A DNA stretch of 17,116 nt, from positions 1 through 17,116 of the forward strand of contig CAZUDI010000072.1 of the NCBI GenBank assembly GCA_964618975.1, read 5' to 3'. Every line of letters begins with the position of its first letter. Positions within the stretch are counted from its first letter, which is position 1. Both the position numbers and the translations under genes were made by a program. The notes below the pieces were generated by a model. The model was given only the letters and a program-made list of their open reading frames with translations, made no database searches and was not told where the DNA came from. The DNA comes from CAZUDI01 sp964618975. Lineage in GTDB: Bacteria > Desulfobacterota > Desulfomonilia > UBA1062. This document shows positions 6,795 through 17,116 of the stretch, one piece after another.

Positions 6795-7409
6795 TTACCT
6801 CTTCTTCATCGCCTTGAGCACGAAATCAACCGCACTTAACGCCCGCTCCTCGGAAGGGATATTGGGCACATCCAGCATGGCGCCTATGCTGAATATGATG
6901 GAGAATGCGACAAAGATCCAGGCTAAGATATTGACATCCAGATCTTCTTTAAAGTTGCCCTTGGAGATGCCTTCCTTTATGAGAACCTCCGCATTATCGA
7001 TCAGCCAGGAGAATATCCGTTGTATTTCTTCACGCATGTTTTCCGTAGGTGGTGCACAGAGGTATTCAATGAGCAGCCGTGCCTACCGGGGATCGGCAAT
7101 GGTCAGATCATAAAACGTTCGAGCGGCTTCACGGATGTAGTCTTCCATGTTCTCGTTGGATCGAGACGGATTGATCTTACAGATAATTTCTTTGATAATG
7201 GAGGACCGTGTCGCCAAGAGGATATCGTGCTTGCTGTTGAAGTGATTATAAAGCGCTGATTGTCGTATGCCGAGGGCCTCGGCTATTCTGAGGCTCGAAG
7301 CCCAGGACAAGCCATTTTCAAGAATCAGGTTCTTGGTTTCTTCGATGATCTGTTGCTGACGCACTTCAGGCTTGAAGCGGTTACTGAAACGTCTTTTCTT
7401 TTCCTTCAC
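6795..7409 (-). pseudogene. TetR-family transcriptional regulator interrupted by in-frame TAG
   Basis: Reading from GTG at 7409 (GGAG six bases upstream), 108 residues end at TAG (7085-7083). The same frame continues without another stop to 6795, giving about 204 positions in total, the normal TetR length. The N-terminal part has the TetR DNA-binding fold: RQQQIIEETKNLILENG (17-33), then the helix-turn-helix LRIAEALGIRQSALYNHFNSK (40-60) and a DILLATRSS-type fourth helix. After the stop come ARLLIEYL and a ligand-binding-type helical region ending in LKAMKKR. The amber codon lies between IADPR and ARLLIEYL. The truncated product would keep DNA binding but lose dimerisation. The gene is divergent to the efflux operon at 7994, the usual position of a pump repressor. 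It may be a nonsense pseudogene, a sequencing error or a suppressed codon. Lower GC than its neighbours suggests transfer. Confidence 0.75.
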
Positions 7410-7431
7410 AAATATCTCCAGTTATTATGGA

Positions 7432-7451
7432 TCGATAAGTCTTACCATCGA
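7432..7451. promoter_or_regulatory. Possible operator between the TetR promoter and gene
   Basis: TCGAT (7432-7436) and ATCGA (7447-7451) form a perfect five-base inverted repeat with a ten-base spacer. It lies between the proposed TetR promoter and its GTG start, where an autoregulatory operator could sit. Arms of only five bases make this tentative. Confidence 0.3.
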
Positions 7452-7461
7452 AAAAGTGCTT

Positions 7462-7491
7462 TGTATAGGTGCGTTGACAATAATATTTCAA
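7462..7491 (-). promoter_or_regulatory. Putative promoter of the TetR-family gene
   Basis: On the minus strand TTGAAA (7491-7486) and TATACA (7467-7462) are 18 bases apart, in an AT-rich region about 50 bases upstream of the GTG start. Each element has one or two mismatches to the sigma-70 consensus. Confidence 0.45.
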
Positions 7492-7614
7492 CTGATCCCA
7501 TTCAAATAGATGCCGGGTTATACGGTCATTTATCGATTAATCCTGTGCGGTTAGGTTTGGCTCCGGCGGGCCTGTCGGATGCCCCCCGCTTTCCCGCAGA
7601 AAATCCCGGACGGC

Positions 7615-7652
7615 TCAGCCGTCGCGCAGCATCCAGTCGGGAAGGTGAAGGC
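7615..7652 (-). pseudogene. Remnant of a second glycosylase C-terminus
   Basis: The minus strand reads HLPDWMLRDG followed by TGA (7617-7615). It matches the last residues of the uracil-DNA glycosylase (HPDWMLPDG...WLRDG) after a nine-codon in-frame deletion. It is joined out of frame to the TPR remnant upstream, so it cannot be made as part of that product. Confidence 0.8.
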
Positions 7653-7666
7653 CCGGCCGCGCCGGA

Positions 7667-7877
7667 TCGGGGCGGGCTTGAGCGCGGCCAGGCGCTGGCG
7701 GTCCTGGTCCTTCCAGGCGGCATTGGCAGGGTTGAAGTCGAGAAAGCGCAGGTAGGAGTAGGCCGTGTCGTCTTTGCGGCCGAGCTTGTCATTGCTTTCG
7801 GCCAGCAGATAGGTATAGCTGTTGTTGCCTTTGGGATCGAGTTCGATGGCGCGGGCATACAGGGCGGCCGCACCGGC
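7667..7877 (-). pseudogene. Remnant of a second TPR gene
   Basis: On the minus strand the remnant still reads in frame as ALYARAIELDPKGNNSYTY joined to LLAESNDKLGRKDD, then LRFLDFNPANAAWKDQ and RLAALKPAP. It matches residues 281-301 and 403-450 of the 488-residue PDZ-TPR protein. A 103-codon in-frame deletion removes everything between. No start codon, signal peptide or PDZ domain remains. Confidence 0.85.
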
Positions 7878-7898
7878 GACATGTCTCCGGGAAAGAAG

Positions 7899-7927
7899 CT
7901 GAATTTGATTGCCGAAAGGGCCATAAT
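7899..7927 (+). promoter_or_regulatory. Tentative promoter of the efflux operon
   Basis: CTGAAT (7899-7904) and CATAAT (7922-7927) are 17 bases apart, about 67 bases upstream of the adaptor start. The -10 element is good (five of six) but the -35 is poor. It lies just outside the decayed duplicate. Confidence 0.35.
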
Positions 7928-7993
7928 CGGCTTAGATAGGCCCCAGCAGGGTGCCTGACACCGAAAGGCTTAACCATAAGCGGGACCACCACA

Positions 7994-9183
7994 ATGACGA
8001 AGAAGAGGATCCTTATCGCCGCCCTGGCCGCGGCCGCCATCCTGGCCGGCTGGCAGATCTCGCAGCGCTCCCTTCCGGGGGACAGGCCCAGCGCCCCCAC
8101 ACGCACCCCGTCCGTGGCGGTGGAGGTGCGCCCCGTGGCCAGGGGCCTCGTGCGGGACGTGGGGGTCTACAGCGGCTCGCTGCTGCCGGCCTCCCAGTTC
8201 ATCGTGGCCCCCAAGGTGGCCGGCAAGCTGGAAAAGATCTTCGTGGACATCGGCGATACGGTGCAGTCGGGCCAGCTCGTCGCCGTCCTCGACGACGACG
8301 AGTACCTCCAGCAGGTGGAGCAGGCCCAGGCCGAGCTGGAGGTGGCGCGCGCCTCCATCGAGGAGAACCGCAGTGCACTGAACCTGACGCGGCGCGAGTT
8401 CGAGCGCGCGCAGGCCCTGCGCGCCAAGGGCATCCTCTCCGAGGCCGAGCTGGATGCGGCCGAGGCCCAGTACAAGGCCGCCCAGGCCCGCCAGAAGCTG
8501 GCCGGGGCCCAGGTGGCCCAGAAAGAGGCCGCCCTCGAATCCTGCCGCGTGCGCCTGGACTACACACGCATCCGCGCCGTGTGGAACGATGCGCGTCTGC
8601 CGCGCACGGTGGCCGAGCGCTTCGTGGACGAGGGCGCCATGCTGCCGGCCAACGCCCCCATCGTCTCGATCATCGACCTCTCCGGGCTCAAGGCCATCAT
8701 CCACGTGATCGAGAAGGACTACCCGCGCCTCATGGCCGGACAGGCGGCCCGCATCACGACCGACGCCTATCCCGGCCGGGTCTTCGAGGGCCGCGTGGAG
8801 CGCATCGCCCCGCTCCTGAAGGAGACCGCCCGGCAGGCGCGGGTCGAGATCACCCTGGACAACCCCGGCCTGGTGCTCAAGCCGGGCATGTTCGTGCGCG
8901 TGGAGATCGAGTATGACCGGCACGAGGATACCACCGTGGTGCCTATCAACTCCCTGATCATAAGCGCCGGGCAGGCGAGCGTCTTCCTCGCCGACCTCAC
9001 GACCCGGCGGGCCACCCGCGTGCCGGTGACGGTGGGGATCGTGGAGGGGGAGCTGGCCGAGATCGTCTCTCCCTCTCTGAGCGGCTTCGTGGTGATCGTG
9101 GGCCAGCACCTGCTGCAGGACGGGGCCGCCATCGTCCTGCCCGCGCCGGAGGGCGCCCCCCGCAAGAGCGGGGCTGAAATACC

Positions 9184-9187
<4 letters not shown>
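7994..9187 (+). CDS. RND efflux periplasmic adaptor (membrane fusion protein)
   Basis: This 397-residue HlyD/AcrA-type adaptor links the inner-membrane pump to the outer-membrane channel. Residues 5-20 form a hydrophobic N-terminal anchor; there is no lipobox cysteine, so it is membrane-anchored or cleaved rather than lipidated. The biotinyl-lipoyl half-motifs flank a long alpha-helical hairpin: SQFIVAPKVAGKLEKIFVD (67-85) and GDTVQSGQLVAVLDDDEY (87-104) come before it. The hairpin spans about 104-187 with the usual ALRAKGILSEAELDAAEAQY stretch, and LDYTRIRA (188-195) closes the domain. A beta-barrel (about 226-310, GLVLKPGMFVRVEI) and a membrane-proximal domain follow. The start has a weak GGGA about ten bases upstream. 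Its TGA overlaps the permease ATG (ATGA), giving translational coupling and a fixed operon order. The substrate cannot be read from the sequence. Confidence 0.93.
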
Positions 9188-12284
<3,097 letters not shown>

Positions 12285-12288
<4 letters not shown>

Positions 12289-13790
12289 GGCATCCCCTGC
12301 CATCGGCCCTGCTGACGCTGTTCATGACCCTGGCGCTTTTCACCGGCGGCGCCCGGGCGCTCGCCCGGGAAGGCGCCCCCCCGGATGCGCCTTTGGCTGG
12401 GCCGCTTCAGATCACGGTGATGGATGCCATCCTGCTGGCGCTGGAGAACAACCGCGCCCTGAAGGTGGAGCGCTTCAATCCCCAACTGAAGCGCAGCGCC
12501 GAAGAGGAGGCCCGCGCCGCCTTCGACCCCGTGCTCACGGGCAGCTATACGCGCCTGAGAACCAAGGACGACCTCGATGGGCGCCCCGGCTTCGAGGAGA
12601 TCGAGCGCGAGGAGGAGACCACCCTTACGCTTGAGACCTTCCTGCCCACGGGGACGGACCTCGATCTCACGTTTTCCAGCCAGCAGGCCTGGTCCGAATT
12701 CTACACCGACGACCGGTACGCCACGCGCCTGGGGCTGAGTCTCAGGCAGTCGCTGCTGGCCGGCGGCGGGCCGGGTTTCAACCTCGCCCGCCTGCGCCAG
12801 GCGCGCCTCGACACCCAGGCCTCGCGCTGTGAGCTGCGCGCCTTCGCCGCCGCCCTGGTGGCGCAGGTGGAGGAGACCTACTGGGACTACGCCCTCACAC
12901 TGAAAAACATCGCCATCGTCGAGGAATCCCTCAAGCTGGCCGAACAGCAGAAGGCCGAGATCGAGGAGATGATCCGCATCGGCTCCCTGGCGGAGTCCGA
13001 ACTGGCCGCGGCCGAGGCCGAGATCGCGCTCCGGCGCGAGGACCTGATCGACGCCCGCAGCACCCTGGAGAAGACGCGCCTGACCCTCCTGAGCCTGCTC
13101 ACCCCGCCGCAGGGCACCTTCTGGTGCGCGCCGGTCGAGTTACTGACCCCGCCGGCCCTGCCGGGGGGGGTCTTGCAGGGGGTCGAAGACCATGTCGAGG
13201 CGGCGCTGGGCCTGCGCCCCGAGCTCGAACAAGCCCGGCTGCAGGTTCAGCGGGGCGACCTGGAGGTCGTCCGGACCCGCAACGGGCTGCTGCCGCGCAT
13301 GGACTTCTTCATCACCCTGGGCAAGACCGGCTATGCCGACGCCTTCGCCCGCTCCACCCGGGACATCGACGGCCACTCGTACGACGTGGAGACCGGCCTG
13401 ATCCTGGAGCTGCCGCTGGCGAACCGCCAGTCACGCGCGCAGTATCAGGCGGCCCAGCTCGGCCGCTCACAGGCCGGCGAGGCCCTGGCAAACCTGGAAC
13501 AGCTGGTGCAGGTGGATGTGCGCCGGGCCTATATCGAGGTGGAGCGCACCCGCGAGCAGATCTCCGCCACCCGGGCCACCCGCGCCCTGCAGGCCGAGAA
13601 GGCCCGCATCGAGGCCGAAAAATTCCGCGTGGGCAAGTCCACCTCCCTGCTGGTAGCCCAGGCCCAGCGCGATCTGCTGGCGAGCCGCACCACCGAGATC
13701 CAGTCCGTCACCAGCCATCTCAAGGCCCTAGTCGAACTCTTCCGGCTGGAGGGTTCGCTGCTCGAGCGCCGCAGGCTCACGCTGCCTTGA
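12285..13790 (+). CDS. TolC-like outer-membrane efflux factor
   Basis: This 501-residue protein completes the pump as its outer-membrane and periplasmic tunnel. Residues 1-27 form a signal peptide (LLTLFMTLALFTGGARALA). The first OEP repeat starts with ITVMDAILLALENNRALKVE, typical of the family, followed by beta-strand sequence (LTGSYTRL, LTLETFLPTGTDLDLTF, LGLSLRQSLLAGGG). Two long helical pairs follow: residues about 165-270 (VEETYWDYALTLKNIAIVEE) and 390-490 (VDVRRAYIEVERTREQISAT). The second pore-strand region is near 345-375. The start overlaps the permease stop (ATGA), and GAGGAGG lies seven bases upstream (12271-12277). This is the strongest ribosome binding site in the operon, suggesting a high independent initiation rate for the trimeric channel. 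No terminator with a T-run follows. Confidence 0.93.
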
Positions 13791-13886
13791 GGGGGCATCG
13801 ACGGATTAGGGAACAGCCTTTGGTGTACGCGGCCATTGACAAAGCCGATCTCTTTGACTACAGCACACCTGGCACGCCGTGCGACG

Positions 13887-13904
13887 ACCCCCGGCCGTGG
13901 GGGT
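13887..13904 (+). terminator. Hairpin between the efflux operon and lepA
   Basis: ACCCCC (13887-13892) and GGGGGT (13899-13904) form a six-pair GC-rich stem with a six-base loop, about 100 bases past the outer-membrane factor stop. The following TGAAGAAAAGG has no T-run, so intrinsic termination is doubtful; it may instead be a weak boundary or leader structure. Confidence 0.35.
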
Positions 13905-13916
13905 GAAGAAAAGGCC

Positions 13917-13943
13917 TTTACTGTTATGCATGGGTATTCTAAT
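13917..13943 (+). promoter_or_regulatory. Tentative lepA promoter
   Basis: TCTAAT (13938-13943) matches a -10 box in five of six positions. TTTACT (13917-13922) matches a -35 box in four, but the spacer is only 15 bases. It lies about 48 bases before lepA, in a locally AT-richer stretch. An alternative pair, TTGACA near 13847 with a poor -10 box, is less likely. Confidence 0.35.
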
Positions 13944-13991
13944 CTGGGGAACACAGAACGTCCAAAAGAGAGACGGAGCACCTGAGCTACT

Positions 13992-15791
13992 ATGGAAAAT
14001 ATTCGTAATTTCAGCATTATTGCTCATATCGACCACGGCAAATCCACCCTGGCCGACCGGTTGATCCTGCACACCGGGGTCTGCGACACGCGCACCTACA
14101 AGGACCAGATGCTCGACAACATGGACATCGAGCGCGAACGCGGCATCACCATCAAGAGCCAGGCCATCACCCTGCCCTACCAGGCCAAAGACGGCCGGAC
14201 CTACCGCCTGAACCTGATCGACACCCCCGGACATGTGGATTTCACCTACGAGGTCTCACGCTCGCTGGCCGCCTGCGAAGGCGTGCTGCTGCTGATCGAT
14301 GCGGCCCAGGGCGTCCAGGCCCAGACCCTGGCCAACCTCTACCTGGCTATGGAGCACGACCTCACCGTCATTCCGGTAATCAATAAGATCGATCTGCCCT
14401 CGGCCGACGTGGAGCGCGTCCTCGAACAGATCGATGCCGAGCTGGCGCTCGACCCCGACACGAGTCTCCTGTGTTCGGCCAAGGAGGGCACCGGCATCGA
14501 GGCCATCCTGGAGGCCATCGTGGAACGCGTCCCGCCGCCTGTGGGCGAGGCAAAGGCGCCGCTGGCGGCCCTGATCTTCGACGCCCACTACGACCCCTTC
14601 CGCGGCACGCTCATCCACTGCCGTCTCTTCAACGGCGAGGTCAAAAGCGGCGACGTGATCCGCTTCATGTTCAACGACTCGGTCTACCGCGTGGAGGAGG
14701 TGGGGCACTTCCTCATGACCCGCGAGAAACGCGAGCGCCTGAGCGCGGGTGAGGTGGGCTACATCATCGCCGGCGTCAAGACCGTCTCCGACGTGAGCAT
14801 CGGCGACACGATCACCCACGAGGACCGACCCTGCCAGGCGCCCCTGCCGGGCTTCAAGGAGGTCAAGCCCGTGGTCTTCGCCTCCATCTACCCCATCGCC
14901 TCGGACGACTACGAGGACCTGGCCGTGGCCCTGGAGAAGTACAAGCTCAACGACGCGGCCTTCATCTACGAGAAGGACTCTTCCGTGGCCCTGGGCCAGG
15001 GTTTCCGCTGCGGCTTCCTGGGACTCTTGCACCTGGACATCGTCCAGGAGCGTCTGGAACGCGAATACGACCTGTCCATCATCCTCTCGGTGCCCAGCGT
15101 GCGCTACCGCTTCACCCTCAAGGACGCCTCCGTGGTCTATGTCGACAATCCCGCCCATTACCCGGGGGTCATGAAGATCGACAAATCGGAAGAGCCCTAC
15201 ATCCGCGCCACCATGATGATGCCCGAGCGCTACATCGGGGCGGTCATGACCCTGTGCATGGAAAGGCGCGGGGTCAACTCCACCATGAACTACCCCAGCC
15301 CCGGCCGGGCCGAGCTGATCTACGAGATGCCGCTTGCGGAAGTGGTCTACGACTTCTACGACCGCTTCAAGTCCGTGACCCAGGGCTACGGCTCCTACGA
15401 CTACGACCTAATCGACTACCGCGAGAGCCAGCTCGTGCTGCTCGATATCCTGGTCAACGGCGAGAAGGTCGATGCGCTGTCCCAGATCGTGCATCGCGAG
15501 CGCGCCCGCGCGCGCGGCGTGCAGGCCTGCGACCGGCTCAAGGAGGAGATCCCGCGCCAGATGTACAAGATCGCCATCCAGGGCGCCATCGGCGGCGAGA
15601 TCATCTCGCGCTCGACCATCTCGGCCTTCCGCAAGGACGTGACCGCCAAGTGCTACGGCGGCGACATCACGCGCAAGCGCAAGCTGCTGGAGAAGCAGAA
15701 AAAGGGCAAGAAACGCATGAAGATGATCGGCTCGGTCAGCATTCCTCAGAGCGCCTTCCTGGCCGTGCTCAAGTCCGATACGGACTCGTGA
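13992..15791 (+). CDS. lepA: Elongation factor 4 (LepA), ribosome back-translocase GTPase
   Basis: This 599-residue protein has the normal LepA length and the canonical start MENIRNFSIIAHIDHGKSTL. All GTPase motifs are present: G1 AHIDHGKST (11-19), G2 GITIKSQ (51-57), G3 DTPGHVDF (77-84), G4 NKID (131-134) and G5 SAK (162-164). The LepA-specific C-terminal domain is intact, ending with FRKDVTAKCYGGDITRKRKL and KKRMKMIGSVSIPQ. It acts on ribosomes in the cytosol or at the membrane and affects translation initiation and stalled elongation. The central region (VKPVVFASIYPIASDDYED, YVDNPAHYPGVMKIDKSEEP) reminds me of PVC-group versions, but this is from memory. No clear ribosome binding site precedes the ATG, as GGAG is 13 bases away. 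hemW follows after four bases, a linkage found in many bacteria. Confidence 0.98.
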   Translation: MENIRNFSIIAHIDHGKSTLADRLILHTGVCDTRTYKDQMLDNMDIERERGITIKSQAITLPYQAKDGRTYRLNLIDTPGHVDFTYEVSRSLAACEGVLLLIDAAQGVQAQTLANLYLAMEHDLTVIPVINKIDLPSADVERVLEQIDAELALDPDTSLLCSAKEGTGIEAILEAIVERVPPPVGEAKAPLAALIFDAHYDPFRGTLIHCRLFNGEVKSGDVIRFMFNDSVYRVEEVGHFLMTREKRERLSAGEVGYIIAGVKTVSDVSIGDTITHEDRPCQAPLPGFKEVKPVVFASIYPIASDDYEDLAVALEKYKLNDAAFIYEKDSSVALGQGFRCGFLGLLHLDIVQERLEREYDLSIILSVPSVRYRFTLKDASVVYVDNPAHYPGVMKIDKSEEPYIRATMMMPERYIGAVMTLCMERRGVNSTMNYPSPGRAELIYEMPLAEVVYDFYDRFKSVTQGYGSYDYDLIDYRESQLVLLDILVNGEKVDALSQIVHRERARARGVQACDRLKEEIPRQMYKIAIQGAIGGEIISRSTISAFRKDVTAKCYGGDITRKRKLLEKQKKGKKRMKMIGSVSIPQSAFLAVLKSDTDS

Positions 15792-15795
15792 TGGC

Positions 15796-16938
15796 ATGAT
15801 GGCAGATGTGCCCCCGGCGGCCGGCCTCTATGTCCACATCCCGTTCTGCCTGTCCAGGTGCGCCTATTGCGACTTCTTTTCCATCACCGACACCGGGCTG
15901 ATCGAGGACTTCCTGAGGGGGCTGGGCCGCGAGATCGAAATCTGCCGCGCTCATTGGGCGGCCTTCGCTTTCGATACGGTCTATCTCGGCGGGGGCACGC
16001 CCTCCCTGCTCTCCCTGCCGCAGCTGGAAACGATCCTCGGCCATATCCGGCAGGCCTTCAGGATCCTTCCCGGGGCGGAAATCACCATCGAGATCAACCC
16101 GGCCGACTGGGGACGCGAGGACCTGTCAGCCGCGCACGGGCTAGGCATCAACCGCATCAACATCGGCGTGCAGTCGACCGACGACCGGGCACTGACGCTG
16201 CTGGGTCGCCGCCACAACGCTCAGGCGGCCCGGGCGGCCCTGAAAGACGCCCGCGCGGCCGGCTTCGACAACCTCGGCGCCGACCTGATCTACAACCTGC
16301 CTTATCAGAGCCTGGAGGCCTGGGAAGGCACCCTGGAGGAGGTGCTGGACTTCCATCCCGAGCACCTCTCCTGCTACGAGCTGGAGCTCAAGTCCGCAAC
16401 CCCCCTGGGGCGGCGCTTCGCGCTCGGCGAGTTCCCCCTGCCGACCGAGGAAATTTCCCGCACCTTTTTCCTGCACACGAGCGCCTTTCTGGAGGCGCGG
16501 GGCTACGAGCACTACGAGGTCTCCAACTTCGCCCGCGGGCTGCAGCGGGCCTCGCGGCACAACCAGAAATACTGGGACCACACGCCCTACCTGGGCCTGG
16601 GCCCCGCGGCCCACTCCTATGCCCGCTCCAGGCGCTGGTGGAACCATGCCTCGCTTACGGACTATATCCGCGACTGTGATCAGGGACAGCGCCCCCTCGG
16701 CGGATCGGAGGAGCTCAGCGCCGATCAGCTGCGTCTGGAGGCGTTCTTTCTGGGTCTCCGAACGCGGCGGGGGATCAGCCTGGAGGAGTACCGCCGCCGC
16801 TGGGGCGGGGATCTCCTGGCGGAGAAGGGGGTGGAGCTCGAAAGGCTGGCCCAAGAGGGGCTGCTCGTGATCGCACAAGACCGGGTGTGCCCGACGCTTT
16901 CCGGCCTGGCCCTGGCCGACCGCCTGGCGCTCCTGTAG
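15796..16938 (+). CDS. hemW: HemW, radical SAM heme chaperone (coproporphyrinogen oxidase-like)
   Basis: This 380-residue radical SAM protein has the motif CLSRCAYCDF with Cys18, Cys22 and Cys25, which ligate a [4Fe-4S] cluster in the CxxxCxxC pattern. Other family motifs are LYVHIPF (11-17), LGGGTPS (64-70), ITIEINP (96-102), NIGVQS (122-127) and the HemW-type HNxxYW at 255-260, followed by LGLGPAAHSY. A HemW C-terminal domain (about 310-380) with LEAFFLGLRTRRGI and LAQEGLL completes it. HemW is understood to deliver heme to respiratory enzymes rather than oxidise coproporphyrinogen; the family is often mislabelled HemN. The Phe usual after GVQS is Thr128 here. Two ATG codons in tandem (15796 and 15799) are both possible starts, with no good ribosome binding site; coupling to lepA, four bases upstream, probably drives translation. 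The stop is TAG, unlike the TGA of the other intact genes here. Confidence 0.95.
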   Translation: MMADVPPAAGLYVHIPFCLSRCAYCDFFSITDTGLIEDFLRGLGREIEICRAHWAAFAFDTVYLGGGTPSLLSLPQLETILGHIRQAFRILPGAEITIEINPADWGREDLSAAHGLGINRINIGVQSTDDRALTLLGRRHNAQAARAALKDARAAGFDNLGADLIYNLPYQSLEAWEGTLEEVLDFHPEHLSCYELELKSATPLGRRFALGEFPLPTEEISRTFFLHTSAFLEARGYEHYEVSNFARGLQRASRHNQKYWDHTPYLGLGPAAHSYARSRRWWNHASLTDYIRDCDQGQRPLGGSEELSADQLRLEAFFLGLRTRRGISLEEYRRRWGGDLLAEKGVELERLAQEGLLVIAQDRVCPTLSGLALADRLALL

Positions 16939-16946
16939 GGTGACCC

Positions 16947-16988
16947 CGACCGGTCGTGGCCCGGATTGCCTCCCCCCCGGCGGCCGGG
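16947..16988. other. Palindrome and small hairpin after hemW
   Basis: CGACCGGTCG (16947-16956) is a perfect ten-base palindrome starting nine bases after the hemW stop codon. CCCGG/CCGGG (16976-16988) forms a five-pair stem with a CGG loop. Neither is followed by a T-run, so termination here is only possible, not shown. Confidence 0.3.
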
Positions 16989-17018
16989 ATGTCCTCTGGG
17001 CCTCGTTGTGAAATGCGG

Positions 17019-17109
17019 CAATTCCGAGGCAATTCCGGCGGCAATTCAATTCCGGGACAATTCCGCCACAATTCCGGGCCCAATTCCGCACAATTCCGCC
17101 ACAATTCCG
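17019..17109. repeat. CAATTCCG repeat array with about 11-bp period
   Basis: Eight perfect copies of CAATTCCG start at 17019, 17030, 17047, 17058, 17069, 17081, 17091 and 17102. A partial CAATTC starts at 17042. Most neighbours are 10-12 bases apart, close to one DNA helical turn. Copies are joined by short GC-rich linkers such as CCA, GGG and GGA. The array reaches the window edge and may continue. No gene is evident; minus-strand frames through it only reflect the repeat. Confidence 0.85.
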
Positions 17110-17116
17110 GGGACAC

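Larger units (their letters stand above)
7526..7877 (-). repeat. Decayed duplicate of the PDZ-TPR/glycosylase region
   Basis: This stretch repeats pieces of 732-2290 in the same order and orientation. 7526-7642 matches 732-879, 7643-7814 matches about 1758-1929, and 7814-7877 matches 2238-2290 onward. The central block 7667-7814 aligns without gaps to 1782-1929, with 132 of 148 bases identical by hand count. Three deletions explain the shrinkage. One of 27 bp lies between GCAGC repeats, one of 309 bp between TAGGT repeats, and one of about 880 bp at a short CGGGA/CGGGGA match. It occupies most of the 584-base interval between the TetR gene and the efflux operon. No intact gene lies there. Confidence 0.85.

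Noticed and set aside
7474..7502. Plus-strand promoter starting at the perfect TTGACA
   Set aside because: No -10-like sequence lies 16-18 bases downstream, and the efflux operon begins about 500 bases away beyond the decayed duplicate.
14256..15158. 300-codon open frame on the minus strand within lepA
   Set aside because: It is antisense to a highly conserved gene and shows no domain of its own.
17019..17109. CRISPR array
   Set aside because: The repeat unit is only eight bases with 2-4 base linkers; there are no spacers of CRISPR size and no cas genes.

Overview
The window is a chromosomal stretch of a GC-rich Gram-negative bacterium. It encodes a complete tripartite envelope efflux pump with an outer-membrane factor, several secreted proteins, and the housekeeping genes lepA and hemW. 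I cannot place the organism firmly. The central part of the LepA protein reminds me of the PVC group (Verrucomicrobia/Planctomycetes relatives) more than of classical proteobacteria, but that is a weak impression. Two islands, about 80-700 and 6570-7510, are visibly more AT-rich than the rest and hold the only two genes that look damaged.

Layout. (1) 14-600, minus strand: what looks like a complete integron gene cassette. A short gene with its own ribosome binding site starts just inside a GTTGGGA core site and is followed directly by an attC-like hairpin, whose first box is the exact reverse complement of that core site. The gene is split by one in-frame TAG. (2) 825-6500, minus strand: a three-gene run read from high to low coordinates. 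It comprises a 1062-residue secreted protein of unknown function, a secreted PDZ-TPR protein, and a family-4-type uracil-DNA glycosylase with a cysteine-bearing tail. A good sigma-70-type promoter lies upstream. (3) 6795-7409, minus strand: a TetR-family regulator, also split by one in-frame TAG. (4) 7410-7993: a gene-poor stretch that holds a decayed second copy of the PDZ-TPR/glycosylase pair, shrunk to about 350 bp by three deletions at short repeats. (5) 7994-13790, plus strand: an efflux operon (periplasmic adaptor, RND permease, TolC-like outer-membrane factor) with ATGA start/stop overlaps at both junctions. (6) 13992-16938, plus strand: lepA and hemW, 4 bp apart. (7) 16939-17116: palindromes and an array of CAATTCCG repeats spaced about 11 bp, running to the window edge.

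How the genes may work together. The efflux genes form one transport machine. The TetR gene lies divergent to them, the usual place for a pump repressor, but it is interrupted and separated from the pump by the decayed duplication. The 1062-residue protein and the PDZ-TPR protein are both predicted to be exported and overlap by ATGA if the upstream start of the second is used, so they probably act together in the envelope. Their role is unknown. The decayed second copy of the PDZ-TPR/glycosylase pair shows that this pair was once duplicated as a unit. The most novel items are the cassette with its attC-like site, the duplicated and eroded locus, the unknown secreted pair, and the helically phased repeat array.
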